Assembly: GCF_016864375.1 (NCBI RefSeq)
Contig: NZ_CP069359.1
Coordinates: 372,001-436,000, forward strand
Origin: Microvirga sp. VF16
GTDB lineage: Bacteria > Pseudomonadota > Alphaproteobacteria > Rhizobiales > Beijerinckiaceae
Reading direction: 5' to 3'
DNA length: 64,000 nucleotides
Of the stretch, positions 26,659-35,193 are shown piece after piece (position 1 is the stretch's first letter; each line of letters begins with the position of its first letter). The translations under genes and the position numbers were made by a program. The notes below the pieces were generated by a model that made no database searches, was not told the DNA's origin, and saw only the letters and a list, made by a program, of their open reading frames with translations.

Positions 26659-27050
26659 TTCCTTCCTCCTTTCACGCCACGGACTCGTCGCCGGGTTGTT
26701 TCGAATGGACGTCAGCACCCTAGTTTGGTTTCCGGCCTCTCTCCAAGGCAGTCTCATGTCAGGTCGTCGGGGAAGAAGACGTATGGGAATCCTGCCGACA
26801 CCATACGCCGGGAGGCGTACGGAGGGACCGCCATGTGCACCAGTACGCCCGAAGTATTGCGTCCACGCGGCGGGCATAAGCCCAGTCCCTGCCTGTCATG
26901 GCCAGCATGGTCCTTGGGGCGTGCAGGTACATAGTTATCAGGACGCGATCATGAGAAATCGATCAGCCGGAACGCGGTCAGGCGCGATGATTACTATCCG
27001 GCGGCATCCTAACCTTGTATGGGCATCAGGAATCCTCGGCGGCCAGGCGT
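26659..27050. other. Non-coding gap with TACGCC palindrome
   Basis: About 390 bases. TACGCC-GGGA-GGCGTA at 26804-26819 is the only notable structure. No gene is supported. Confidence 0.45.
26804..26819. promoter_or_regulatory. TACGCC-N4-GGCGTA palindrome
   Basis: A 6-4-6 inverted repeat about 145 bases upstream of the receiver-like gene starting at 26658. The same half-sites occur upstream of the other genes of the island. Confidence 0.45.
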
Positions 27051-28493
27051 TCAACCCAAGAGTCCCAGATAGTCGCCGATCGCGAAGTACTCGCCGGACG
27101 CATCAGCCAGTGGGTCGTCGGCCCCATCCATGAAGATGTCCTGACGAATCACTTCCTGCTGTGCCGTGGTCAACGCCGCCTTCGAGGATGGAGAGGCGTA
27201 CCAGGGATTGCACTTGAAGAAGTTGTCCAGGGTCAGGACGGATGCCGTCTTTCCGCTGCCAAGGGTGATGACGAGGTCAAGCGAGTCGCCCTTGGACCTC
27301 GCAATCGATGCAGAGCTATCGGAACCGTCCTGCACCACGAGTCGATCACCCTGCCCCGTCGCGAAGCCCCAGACCGTATCGCGCCCGAAGGAACCGTCGA
27401 GGAAGAACAGGTCCAGCCCGCGCCCCGTCGTGATCGCGTCGTCCCCGTCGCTTTCCGAGCCTCCAAGGCCCATCCGGATGAGGTTCCGGCCGTCCCCTGT
27501 CGAGATCACGTCTTTGCCCATGCCGCCGATGATCACGTCATCCCCGCCGCCCGCGACGATCGTGTCGTTCCCTTCCCCGCCATTGACGATGTTGTTGCCG
27601 GATCCGACGGCGATCACGTCCTTGCCGTCTCCGCCGAAGACCCAATCATCGCCGTTCCCGGCTGTGACGGCATCGTTGCCGGTCCCGGCGAGGACCGTGT
27701 TGTTCCCCCCTCCCGTGAAGACCAGGTCGTTGCCGGCCCCCGCGATGATCCAGTCGTCTCCCTTTCCGGTCGTGACGAGGTCATTCCCCGCTCCAGCGTC
27801 GATGAATGTGTCGACGTCGGAAGCAAGAATGATGTCGCTGCCAGACCCGCGAAGGATGGGTCTCGTCCCGGCAAATGCGCTGCCGACCCCTATCGTTGCG
27901 GTGTTCGTGCTGGACGAGAATCCATCGATCGCCATGGACATGCTGTCGGCGTGCACGAAGGAATCGTCACCGTACGCCTTCGCGTCAATTTTGAAGCGCG
28001 CCACGTTGCCGTCGACGGCCGGAATCTGCTGACCTGTGCCCACATTCGCTTCAGCGTAGCGGTCGACGGACCCGCCCTGGACATCCCAGCCCACGACGTT
28101 CAGGGCGACAAAGTCCGTTTGCGACCGTTCCACAGACCACGACCCACTGGGGCCATCTCCGCCTTCAGTCAACTTCTGGGTCGAGGTGTATGAATAGTCC
28201 GCCCCGGCGAACCCGACGTAGCCGTTGGTTGAGGCGTAGGCTGGCTGCCCGGCTGATGACACCGATGCGGCGGCAAGCCACGCGGTACCGAAGGAAACCT
28301 GGACGATTCCCCTGTCGTACGCATGTCCGAATAGGGTCGCTTCAGCCGATGTGTTCTCGCCTATCGCGGTGGCCTCGCCGTTCAGGCTGACGGCCAAGTC
28401 GCTGTCGTTCCTTACGGGTTGCTCGACCGATGGTATCTGGGGCGAGGAAGATTTCTTCACCTTTTGAGCCGTCTCAGTAGCCTTTCCGAACAT
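27051..28493 (-). CDS. Second RTX protein with N-terminal domain shared with 23076 gene
   Basis: The 480-residue protein has three parts. Residues 25-150 match the 23076 protein. Residues 165-215 hold the DGN module (VDGNVARFKIDAKAYGDDSF). Residues 225-365 are RTX nonapeptides, many of the GDDWIxAGxGNDxVxTG type. The C-terminal 110 residues (LDLVITLGSGKTASVLTLDN, YFAIGDYLGLLG) resemble an RTX secretion tail with hydrophobic last residues. There is no Sec signal. It is probably exported by the type I system at 15.8-19 kb. GAGGG lies upstream of the ATG. Confidence 0.88.
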   Translation of the reverse strand: MFGKATETAQKVKKSSSPQIPSVEQPVRNDSDLAVSLNGEATAIGENTSAEATLFGHAYDRGIVQVSFGTAWLAAASVSSAGQPAYASTNGYVGFAGADYSYTSTQKLTEGGDGPSGSWSVERSQTDFVALNVVGWDVQGGSVDRYAEANVGTGQQIPAVDGNVARFKIDAKAYGDDSFVHADSMSMAIDGFSSSTNTATIGVGSAFAGTRPILRGSGSDIILASDVDTFIDAGAGNDLVTTGKGDDWIIAGAGNDLVFTGGGNNTVLAGTGNDAVTAGNGDDWVFGGDGKDVIAVGSGNNIVNGGEGNDTIVAGGGDDVIIGGMGKDVISTGDGRNLIRMGLGGSESDGDDAITTGRGLDLFFLDGSFGRDTVWGFATGQGDRLVVQDGSDSSASIARSKGDSLDLVITLGSGKTASVLTLDNFFKCNPWYASPSSKAALTTAQQEVIRQDIFMDGADDPLADASGEYFAIGDYLGLLG

Positions 28494-28566
28494 TGCCCAT
28501 CCCTCGTGCTTTCAGGATGGAGTTCCTAGCACGAAGGGATGATGTCTGAAGGAGCGCAATCGGGGA

Positions 28567-28627
28567 TACGCCGACGAGGGAATCACCCCGTTCCGTCCTG
28601 CAACCTACGCCTTCTCGTGGATACGCC
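28567..28627. promoter_or_regulatory. Three TACGCC boxes upstream of the second RTX gene
   Basis: TACGCC at 28567, 28606 and 28622, the last within TACGCCGAAAGGCGG, which shares the CGCCGAAAGGCG hairpin with the region upstream of the large RTX gene. They lie 74-134 bases upstream of the start at 28493. Confidence 0.4.
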
Positions 28628-28758
28628 GAAAGGCGGTGGTAGGCTGCCCAACATGAGCGGCACTGACCTGAGGCCCATTCGGGTCAGCCTCGCCCATCCG
28701 CGCTGCGGCGCATCGAGCCATCTGGGGAGCATGCAAGGTCTGTTCAATAAACCTCGGC

Positions 28759-29081
28759 GGCATTATAAACCAAAGACAGCTTTTCCTTGGGAACTATGGC
28801 TTTGTGCGAGGCTCTGACCTCGTGGTCGGCGGTGGCGAGCATCACTACCATGTCGGACATGGCTAGGGCGTTCCAAGATAAGGACCTCCAAGATAAGGAC
28901 CATTGATGGCATCTGCTTGCGGCGATGGTCTGGCATAAGGCGGATTTGCCTCACCTTCGGCTATTGCCGCTCCATCACACCGCCGGTGCTTCGGTTCAGG
29001 CGGTTGGGCACGAAATGCGTCAAACCAAGATCCGAGAAAGCGATCCCATCTCCAGAATTGCTGTGTTTGGTTTATAATGCC
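28759..29081 (+). mobile_element. Internally deleted IS1595-family derivative (MITE-like)
   Basis: The 323-bp element has GGCATTATAAACCAAAGACAGC at the left and a diverged inverted copy (...GTTTGGTTTATAATGCC) at the right. Inside, the left 190 bases match the first part of the IS1595 element at 12969 (CGATGGTCTGGC; GGCTATTGCCGCTCCATCAC versus GGCTATCGCCGCTCTATCGC). The right 100 bases match its last part (CGGTTGGGCACGAAATGCG versus CGGTTGGACGCGAGATGCG). About 870 internal bases are gone, and no frame remains. Confidence 0.85.
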
Positions 29082-29979
29082 GGAGTACGATGCGGCACTG
29101 CGTCGGCGCGGTGACTTGACCGTGTGGGTGACACCCGGGGCGATGGCCGCATGGACACCGCCCCGCAGCGGCCGTCGGGGCCGACCGCAGCAATACTCCG
29201 CGATTGCGATCGAGACGGGCTTGATGCTGCGGCTGGCGTTTGGCCGGCCGTGGCGCCAGACCGAAGGCATGCTGGCCTCGATCCTGCGTCTGCTCGGCTT
29301 GGATCTGCCGGTGCCGGATCACACCACCTTCTCGCGCCGCAGCGTCGACCTGAGTGTCGCCAAGGCGTTGAGCACAGCACGCGGGCCGGTGAACGTGGTG
29401 ATCGACTCCACTGGTCTGAAGGTATTTGGGGCCGGCGAATGGCAGCGCGAGAAGCATGGCGGCAAAGGGCACCGGACCTGGCGCAAGCTCCACCTCGCCG
29501 TTGATCCCGATACCGGTGAGATCCTCGCTTCAGAGCTGACCACCACGGAAGATGGGGACGCCTCGCTGGTCGGTCCCTTGCTGGATCAGATCTCAAGCCC
29601 AATCGCTTCAGTCACGGCTGATGGCGCATATGATGGCGAGCCCGTCTACCGTACCATCGCCGAGCGGGATCCTGCTGCGGCTGTGATTATCCCACCGCGG
29701 TCAACGGCAGTGCCGAGCAACACGGCCGAGACGGCGCCCACCCAGCGAGACCGGCACCTCCAGATGATCCAGGCGCGCGGGCGTCTCGGCTGGCAGAAGG
29801 CGGTCAACTACGGTTGTCGGTCATTGGGCGAGGTGGCGATGATGCGCTACAAAACCCTGATTGGTCGCCGTCTCCACGCTCGGGCTCTGCCTATGCAAAA
29901 GGCCGAAGCCGCGGCCGGCTGCAAGGTCATCAACGTCATGACCCGCCTTGGCATGCCGGTATCCCAGCGCATCACCTGA
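29077..29979 (+). CDS. IS5-family transposase, N-terminally truncated
   Basis: The 300-residue frame is a DDE transposase of the IS5 group: PEYDAALRRRGDLTVW near the start, VNVVIDSTGLKVFGAGEWQR (first D), ITADGAYD-like SVTADGAYDGEPVYRTIAER (second D), and a C-terminal MMRYKTLIGRRLHARALPMQ with the last acidic residues nearby. Full-length relatives carry about 20 more residues before PEYDAAL. Here the ATG comes from the end of the neighbouring deleted IS1595 element (ATAATGCC), so the insertion removed the original start and supplied a new one. Confidence 0.85.
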   Translation: MPEYDAALRRRGDLTVWVTPGAMAAWTPPRSGRRGRPQQYSAIAIETGLMLRLAFGRPWRQTEGMLASILRLLGLDLPVPDHTTFSRRSVDLSVAKALSTARGPVNVVIDSTGLKVFGAGEWQREKHGGKGHRTWRKLHLAVDPDTGEILASELTTTEDGDASLVGPLLDQISSPIASVTADGAYDGEPVYRTIAERDPAAAVIIPPRSTAVPSNTAETAPTQRDRHLQMIQARGRLGWQKAVNYGCRSLGEVAMMRYKTLIGRRLHARALPMQKAEAAAGCKVINVMTRLGMPVSQRIT

Positions 29980-30030
29980 GCCCGATGTCGGGGGCAGCGC
30001 GGCCCACATCTGAATTCTGCACCAAAGTCC
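29082..30030 (+). mobile_element. IS5-family element, left end lost
   Basis: The transposase gene is followed by about 50 bases to the point near 30030 where the response-regulator reading frame starts. A CTGAATTCTGCACCAAAGTCC stretch there may be the right terminal repeat, but the left end has been replaced by the IS1595 derivative, so the repeats cannot be matched. Confidence 0.6.
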
Positions 30031-30528
30031 CAGAGCCTCATCGGCATGGGCGGCCTCCAGGACCCGGTAGCCCTCCTCCTGGAGCAGATCGACCATGAAC
30101 ATTCGCACCAGCGGCTCATCCTCCACCAAGAGGATCGTCTTGCTATCGAGGGGAGAAGATGACATCACGCGCCCTCCAACCGATCTTGGCCTCCGTCGTG
30201 CCCGAAGCTCGGCTTGACGCTGTACCCAGGCGCGGCGTCTTGCGTCGGCCTCGGTAACAGCCTGTTGTATCCAAGCCGCTGCCGCCGCGAGGCTGCCGAA
30301 CACGCCATGTCCACGCCCTCGCCCCAGACATGGCCCGAAGCCCGCCTCCAGAAACCACTGATTGCGAAGCTCAGGGTCGCCGATCTCATTGGAGACTTGG
30401 ACCAGGACCGCGACGAGCTTGTTGTCGCGCAGCACGAGCAGGCCCTCCTCATCGGCACTGCCGGTGTCAACGCGAACACGTTGGGAACACGTTGGTAGGT
30501 CATGCCCATGAGCGGCAAGCCTACCCAC
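30030..30528 (-). pseudogene. Response regulator cut by IS5, fused to an upstream hypothetical domain
   Basis: From a GTG at 30528 the frame encodes about 120 residues of unknown type (EEGLLVLRDNKLVAVLVQVS, NQWFLEAGFGPCLGRGRGHG, AAAWIQQAVTEADARRRAWV). Then, from MSSSPLDSKT, it reads the start of a receiver domain (ILLVEDEPLVRMFMVDLLQE, EGYRVLEAAHADEAL). It breaks at the IS5 end before the phospho-acceptor Asp. The two parts may have been separate genes. The receiver is non-functional. Confidence 0.6.
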
Positions 30529-30698
30529 GGCGGCTCAAAAGCTCATTCACCTACGTTAGAACAAGCGGACCTGAAACGCGCGGGAGACGTGAGCGGTGTA
30601 CAGGAGACCGCCTGATCCGATGCCGATAAGCCTTGCCCCTCGTGTTTGCGACATGTGATTTCCGGTGAGCAAGTGAACTCGTCGCTCAAACGCTGTTC

Positions 30699-31028
30699 TT
30701 AGTGATCCGGGACCGTCTTACCGGCTGATGGTTGGAGCCGCTCGATTGACACCCATCCAACGCATGTCCGGAGAATGGGAGCCAAGTAAGCGCGATCCCC
30801 CTGGATTTCCACGATGCGGCAGGGATACGCCCGTTGGTCTCCTGGAGGACGATAGATGAGGGTCGCACCGGGCCGAACATCACTGATCGAACCGGGTTGG
30901 GTGCTTTCCGGTGATCCGTCCATCCGAGGGCCGGGAGACTGCCAGGGGTCACCACTGGTCCTGAGATGATCCAAGGCTGCAATGACCGCACGCGCTTGTT
31001 CACGATATTGGTCCGTCACAAGCCGCAT
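30699..31028 (-). CDS. Hypothetical protein, probably the 3' part of a frameshifted gene
   Basis: From ATG 31028 the 109-residue product reads MRLVTDQYREQARAVIAALD, then SDVRPGATLIYRPPGDQRAY and CRIVEIQGDRAYLAPILRTC. CAGGAC lies upstream. The short frame at 31016-31117 directly precedes it, and one inserted base would join them as ...SWYPG(M)RAGPIMRLVTDQYRE. I recognise no family. Confidence 0.55.
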   Translation of the reverse strand: MRLVTDQYREQARAVIAALDHLRTSGDPWQSPGPRMDGSPESTQPGSISDVRPGATLIYRPPGDQRAYPCRIVEIQGDRAYLAPILRTCVGWVSIERLQPSAGKTVPDH

Positions 31029-31117
31029 GATGGGTCCTGCACGCATCCTGGATACCAGGACGCGTCACCGCTCTTGGCAAGCTCCTCGGCAACGACTTCG
31101 ATTTCTTTTTCGGTCAT
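31016..31117 (-). pseudogene. Likely 5' part of the gene at 30699 (frameshift)
   Basis: The 33-codon frame reads MTEKEIEVVAEELAKSGDAS WYPGCVQ to a stop that overlaps the ATG of the next frame (ATGCGGCTTGTGA). A one-base loss after WYPG would account for both. Alternatively it is a real leader peptide with translational coupling. Confidence 0.45.
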
Positions 31118-31148
31118 GGGCTTTGCTTGCTCGGACAGAGTGAGCCCA

Positions 31149-31373
31149 TCAGCACATGCGCCGGATGCGCTCTTGTAGGATGGCGAGTTGTTGAAGGTAA
31201 GGTTCGCGCCGCTGGCGATGGTGCTGCTTGAGCTTCTCCAGCAAGCGTATCTTGAGGTTCATATCTCTCGTGCTGGTGCTGAGCTTGTCGCGCTCGCGCT
31301 CATAGGCGAAGTTGATGTCAGCCAAGGTCGCCAGCAACGATTGCAGCAAAGGCGGCAGATCGGGAGCATACAT
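31149..31373 (-). CDS. Small helical hypothetical protein
   Basis: The 74-residue product is predicted helical and charged (LQSLLATLADINFAYERERD, RLLEKLKQHHRQRREPYLQQ), with coiled-coil periodicity. No clear ribosome binding site was seen. It ends 31 bases before the start of the frameshifted gene pair at 31117, on the same strand. Confidence 0.5.
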   Translation of the reverse strand: MYAPDLPPLLQSLLATLADINFAYERERDKLSTSTRDMNLKIRLLEKLKQHHRQRREPYLQQLAILQERIRRMC

Positions 31374-31734
31374 ACGGGGGGTGACGCGTCGCTCGGAAGC
31401 GGCTGTGAGAGTCTGCTGTCGATCATGCGCTTCTCCCTGGAATTATTGGTTTATTCTTGGCCGCCACGATACGCAGAGTGGCCAAGCTCGTCTGTTGAGA
31501 ATCCGACACAACAGAAATGTTTTGCATGAAGCCAATATCTACAGGCTTATTCTGGACTTCCTGCTGACTTGCAGGCTTCCTTCCTGTCAAGGTTGGTTGG
31601 GAGAGCGCGCCCCGCCACCTTCCTTGCGACTGTCTGTGCCATTCCGAGCATGATCCCGCTGCATACCTTGACAGGAATTCCTTCGGAGCGGAACCTTTGC
31701 TCACGGCTTCCTGGCAGCACACAAGTCGGAGGAA
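31374..31734. other. Gene-free stretch
   Basis: 360 bases between divergent genes. No gene is supported. Confidence 0.45.
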
Positions 31735-32118
31735 ATGATGGTCAAGAATGTCAAGGACCTGCTGGCGGACGCGAACTCTACTGTCCCCAAGCTGTCTCCC
31801 GCCGAAGCGGCGGAGAAGATGCGGTCTGGGGATGTGCTGATTGTGGATGTGCGTGATCCTACGGAAGTTCAGCAGACGGGCCGGATCAAAGGTGCGGTGA
31901 ACGTCTCGCGCGGGATGCTGGAGTTTCGAGCCGACCCGGAAAGCCAATACCACAACACAGCGTTCCAGAAGGACAAGACTATCCTCCTGCACTGTGCCTC
32001 CGGTGGCCGTTCTGCCCTGGCAGGCAAGACCCTTCAGGAAATGGGCTACACAGCCGTGTTCAACATCGGCGGGTTCAAGGACTTGGCAGAAGCGGGCATC
32101 GACACGGAGCCCGCGTGA
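31735..32118 (+). CDS. Single-domain rhodanese-like sulfurtransferase
   Basis: The 127-residue protein is one rhodanese domain: KLSPAEAAEKMRSGDVLIVD, VRDPTEVQQTGRIKGAVNVS, and the active-site loop LLHCASGGRSALAGKTLQEM with the catalytic Cys that carries persulfide. The end GYTAVFNIGGFKDLAEAGID is typical. GGAGGAA precedes two adjacent ATG codons. It is cytoplasmic with no signal. The sulfur acceptor is unknown. Confidence 0.92.
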   Translation: MMVKNVKDLLADANSTVPKLSPAEAAEKMRSGDVLIVDVRDPTEVQQTGRIKGAVNVSRGMLEFRADPESQYHNTAFQKDKTILLHCASGGRSALAGKTLQEMGYTAVFNIGGFKDLAEAGIDTEPA

Positions 32119-32340
32119 AGTTGGGGATCAAGTATGTAGTTCCAAATCAAGGCTACTGATCGGCTTACTTGACGATGTAAGTCGATCCTGGATTTGCTTG
32201 ATCATCCCGGCATACATGTCACCGACGCCGTGACAAAGGAAACCCGGTGCGAGGCGGCACCCGGTTCGCAGGAACTGATTCAAACGGCTATGGCCGATCC
32301 GGATAAGTCCGAGATGTGCTAGCCTGACAATCGCGGATTG

Positions 32341-33099
32341 TCAGTGGTGGTGCTCCTCAGACGGTTGATCAACGAGCCGCTTGATCTCGAACACCACTGC
32401 CGTGACAAAGGCCGAGAGCAGAAGAAAGCCCAGAACGGTCGTAAAGGTCCCCTCCTGGATTCCGGGGTTCGTCCCGATCAGCGGGATCAACAGCACAGCC
32501 GGGATGCCAAGGGTGGTGGCGGCAAGGATGTAGATGGGATTTGCTCGCCCATTCGTCTGCTGGCCCATCTGAGTCCTGTGTGCTGCTCTCCCTTGCATTG
32601 AGCTTTTACCATCCTCACGGCTGTCCGACTTGAGGTCACGGACCACGGGGTGATGCTGAGTTGGCTCTTGCCTCTGATTAGCTCGTATCGCCACCGCTTC
32701 GCTGGGCTGGGGCTGACCACTTGCAACGTCCTGATTGGGCTCTGCTAAAGCGAGACCATCCGCCAATGGGATCGTCTGCACCGGTTGCTCGACCTCGCCT
32801 CCAATCCTGCTGTGTGGGCTTTGCTGATCCGGCCCGTTCTGATTGCCTTCAGCGACCAGACTGCCGTCTCTGGCAAGCGCGTCGCCCTGTTCGAGCGGAA
32901 GGCTGGAGACGGTGTTCCCTTCCGGTCCTTCTCGGACCTCGTTGGGTATCTCAGCGCTCAGGGAGTCCAGAACCGTGTTCGCCTTCTTCGACGCGGCGCG
33001 CGACTTGCGGGTGGTGGAATTTGGCCGTTGCGCGCCAGCCCCGCCATCCTGCTGTCTGAGGTCGTTACGTTGGCTCGGGCGTCTCGGGGCTTTGCTCAT
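32341..33099 (-). CDS. Membrane protein with long polar N-terminus
   Basis: From ATG 33099 the product has 252 residues: a charged, low-complexity N-terminal region of about 170 residues (RKSRAASKKANTVLDSLSAE) and two C-terminal membrane helices (PIYILAATTLGIPAVLLIPL and FTTVLGFLLLSAFVTAVVFE). It ends EEHHH. A longer frame to 33489 exists but reads unlike protein. No strong ribosome binding site was seen, so the start is uncertain. The function is unknown. Confidence 0.5.
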   Translation of the reverse strand: MSKAPRRPSQRNDLRQQDGGAGAQRPNSTTRKSRAASKKANTVLDSLSAEIPNEVREGPEGNTVSSLPLEQGDALARDGSLVAEGNQNGPDQQSPHSRIGGEVEQPVQTIPLADGLALAEPNQDVASGQPQPSEAVAIRANQRQEPTQHHPVVRDLKSDSREDGKSSMQGRAAHRTQMGQQTNGRANPIYILAATTLGIPAVLLIPLIGTNPGIQEGTFTTVLGFLLLSAFVTAVVFEIKRLVDQPSEEHHH

Positions 33100-33415
33100 G
33101 ACAAGATCAAGAGCAGATACCCTGGCTTTTTGATGACACTGATGCTGTAGCTTCACGCCGAAAGAGCGTCTGGCGTGACGCTCGGTGCTCGACCTCAAAG
33201 TTCCGCCGATAATGCGTTCGCTAATGGTGACCCTTGCTAGAGAACAGTGCAGTGCCATATGGGAACCCCGACCCTGCACCCTTGTTGGCCTGACACGCCC
33301 ATCAGCAAGAGGTCGATGGGCCTCGCCGCTGCACTGTGGAGATGCAGCGGCGGGCCAGGGATCACATCGAGCGGCGCGATAAAGCTCTGAAGAACCTGAA
33401 AGGGTTTGTGCTCGG
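33100..33415. other. Gene-free stretch
   Basis: About 315 bases. A short frame MQRRARDHIERRDKALKNLK (33344-33419, plus) looks protein-like but lacks a spaced ribosome binding site, so it is not called. Confidence 0.4.
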
Positions 33416-33553
33416 CTAACCGTGCCGGTTAGCGTAGCGCCGCTTTTTGGCAAGGTTCTTCTGTCCTTCGAGCGTCTTGGCTGGGGCAATCACCTCCCTG
33501 TAGCGGCGGGTGTGCTTCTTGAATGACGGTCGCATACGCGCTTTCCCGGCCAT
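33416..33553 (-). CDS. Very small basic protein (45 residues)
   Basis: MAGKARMRPSFKKHTRRYRE followed by VIAPAKTLEGQKNLAKKRRY and a TAG stop. A perfect AGGAGGAATCCG site precedes the ATG at 33553. It is strongly basic, so nucleic-acid binding is possible. No family was recognised. Confidence 0.6.
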   Translation of the reverse strand: MAGKARMRPSFKKHTRRYREVIAPAKTLEGQKNLAKKRRYANRHG

Positions 33554-33697
33554 CGGATTCCTCCTGTTTCAGCAACTGAAGCATGAAGCTATATCAAGCC
33601 GATGGGAAACACCTCATCCCAAGTGGGTACATCAGGCTTCGGTGGCGGCGCTTGCCAGCAGTGGTATGATGCCCCTGACTGCACCGGGAGACAGATC

Positions 33698-34126
33698 ATG
33701 CGCGTGTACGCCCTCCTTGCTGCTGCCTGTCTGTGCCTGCCGGTTTCCGCCAAGGCGCAGGATAAGGCAACGATTCAAAACCTGAACGATCAGTTCACCA
33801 GCGCCTTCAACACTGGGGATATTGCGGCAGTCGCTGCCCACTACACGGACGATGCCGCCGTTTTGCCGCCTGGAGCCGAGATGGTGATGGGCAGGAACGC
33901 GATCCTGACATTCTGGAAATCCGCCGCCGAGCAGATTGGCGACATCAAGCTGACAGCAGTGGACGTGAAGCCGCTCGGAAGCAACGCAGCCCGCGAGATC
34001 GGGACCTTCTCTCTTCGGACAAAAGGGTCGCAATCACAGGAAATCACCGGCAAGTATGTGGTGGTCTGGGAGAAGGTCGGCGCTGACTGGAAGCTTGCGA
34101 CCGACATCTGGAACACCAACAAGTAG
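33698..34126 (+). CDS. Secreted SnoaL/DUF4440-like (NTF2-fold) protein
   Basis: From ATG 33698, after GGGAG, a signal peptide (MRVYALLAAACLCLPVSAKA) is followed by an NTF2-like domain: NLNDQFTSAFNTGDIAAVAA, HYTDDAAVLPPGAEMVMGRN, and WEKVGADWKLATDIWNTN. Such proteins are small periplasmic ketosteroid-isomerase-like folds of unknown substrate. An in-frame extension upstream to 33602 is not needed. Confidence 0.82.
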   Translation: MRVYALLAAACLCLPVSAKAQDKATIQNLNDQFTSAFNTGDIAAVAAHYTDDAAVLPPGAEMVMGRNAILTFWKSAAEQIGDIKLTAVDVKPLGSNAAREIGTFSLRTKGSQSQEITGKYVVVWEKVGADWKLATDIWNTNK

Positions 34127-34215
34127 CTTTAGGCCAACCACGCGTCATCGCTCTCTTCGTTTCGGATGGCGCAGGTCTGGGCGCAATGGCGTCCCCAAAA
34201 GGGCGGGAGAGCGTC

Positions 34216-35193
34216 ATGGAGAATGCCAATCCAGTTGATCGGGTTGAGGTTCACGTCCTCGTAGATAATGTGACCGACAGCCTGTCCACCGTTCCAGGCT
34301 ATGTCGAGAATGAATGGAGCTATCTGTGGCGGAAGGGGATGAAACGGCTGTCTGGTCGGTGCATTTGCTGTGCCGCCCATGGTCTGTCATGCCTGATCAC
34401 CGCCTATCGTGGCGAGACAACGCACACCATCCTCTTCGACACGGGGCCAGAGGAGGATGTCTTCGCGCGCAACGTCTCTCGGCTTGGGGTCGATCTCGGC
34501 ACTGTCGAGGGAATTGTTCTCTCCCACGGCCACTGGGATCATGCGGGCGGGATGCTGCGGGCGCTCGACCTCATCCGGGAGCGCAATGGTGGGCAGCCGG
34601 TCCCGTTCTATGCTCATCCCGGCATGTACGCGACCCGTGCCATGAAGCAGCCGGATGGCAGTATGCGGCTGATGGAGGATATCCCCAGCGTTGAGGCCCT
34701 GACGAGCCATGGAGCGAAGGTAATCAACGCAACGGAGCCGCAAAGCCTCGCAGAGGAAATGTTCTATGTGAGCGGCGAAATTCCCCGCGTGACGGCCTTC
34801 GAGCATGGCTTTCCGGGACAGCATCGGCAAACGGAAGATGGCGGCTGGGAGCCTGATCCCTTGCTCATGGACGAGCGCTGGGTCGCCGCCAACGTGAAGG
34901 ACAAGGGCCTTGTCGTGTTCACAGCCTGCTCGCATGCGGGAGTGGTCAATGTTCTCAAGCATGCCAAAGACTGCTTTCCCGGTGTGCCGCTCCATGCCGT
35001 CGTGGGCGGCTTCCACCTCTCGGGTGGGAACGAGAAGATCATCCCTGAGACAGTCGAGGGCATGAGGGAGTTTGGCCTGACGACAATTGCCGCCGCCCAT
35101 TGCACTGGGTGGCGGGCGATCATGGCTCTGACACAAGCGTTCGGCGAGCCGGTGGTCGCTCCCTCGGCTGTCGGAAAGAGATACACTTTCTGA
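34216..35193 (+). CDS. Metallo-beta-lactamase fold hydrolase (COG1237-like)
   Basis: The 325-residue protein has the MBL metal motif LSHGHWDHAGGMLRAL, an upstream ILFDTGPEEDVF, and later metal residues in VVFTACSHAGVVN and AVVGGFHLSGGN. The insertions and length match the family containing the 7,8-dihydropterin-6-yl-methyl-aminobenzene phosphate synthase homologues. The substrate here is unknown. GGGAG precedes the ATG at 34216. It has no signal peptide, so it is cytoplasmic. Confidence 0.87.
   Translation: MENANPVDRVEVHVLVDNVTDSLSTVPGYVENEWSYLWRKGMKRLSGRCICCAAHGLSCLITAYRGETTHTILFDTGPEEDVFARNVSRLGVDLGTVEGIVLSHGHWDHAGGMLRALDLIRERNGGQPVPFYAHPGMYATRAMKQPDGSMRLMEDIPSVEALTSHGAKVINATEPQSLAEEMFYVSGEIPRVTAFEHGFPGQHRQTEDGGWEPDPLLMDERWVAANVKDKGLVVFTACSHAGVVNVLKHAKDCFPGVPLHAVVGGFHLSGGNEKIIPETVEGMREFGLTTIAAAHCTGWRAIMALTQAFGEPVVAPSAVGKRYTF

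Noticed and set aside
27015..28193. Long plus-strand frame (392 codons)
   Set aside because: Antisense shadow of the second RTX gene, again kept open by the repeated GGxGxD codons.
32397..33150. Plus-strand frames opposite the membrane protein at 32341
   Set aside because: They carry no domain, and the opposite strand has two clear membrane helices.
34387..35136. Minus-strand frame of 249 codons
   Set aside because: Shadow of the MBL hydrolase, whose HGHWDH motif fixes the coding strand.
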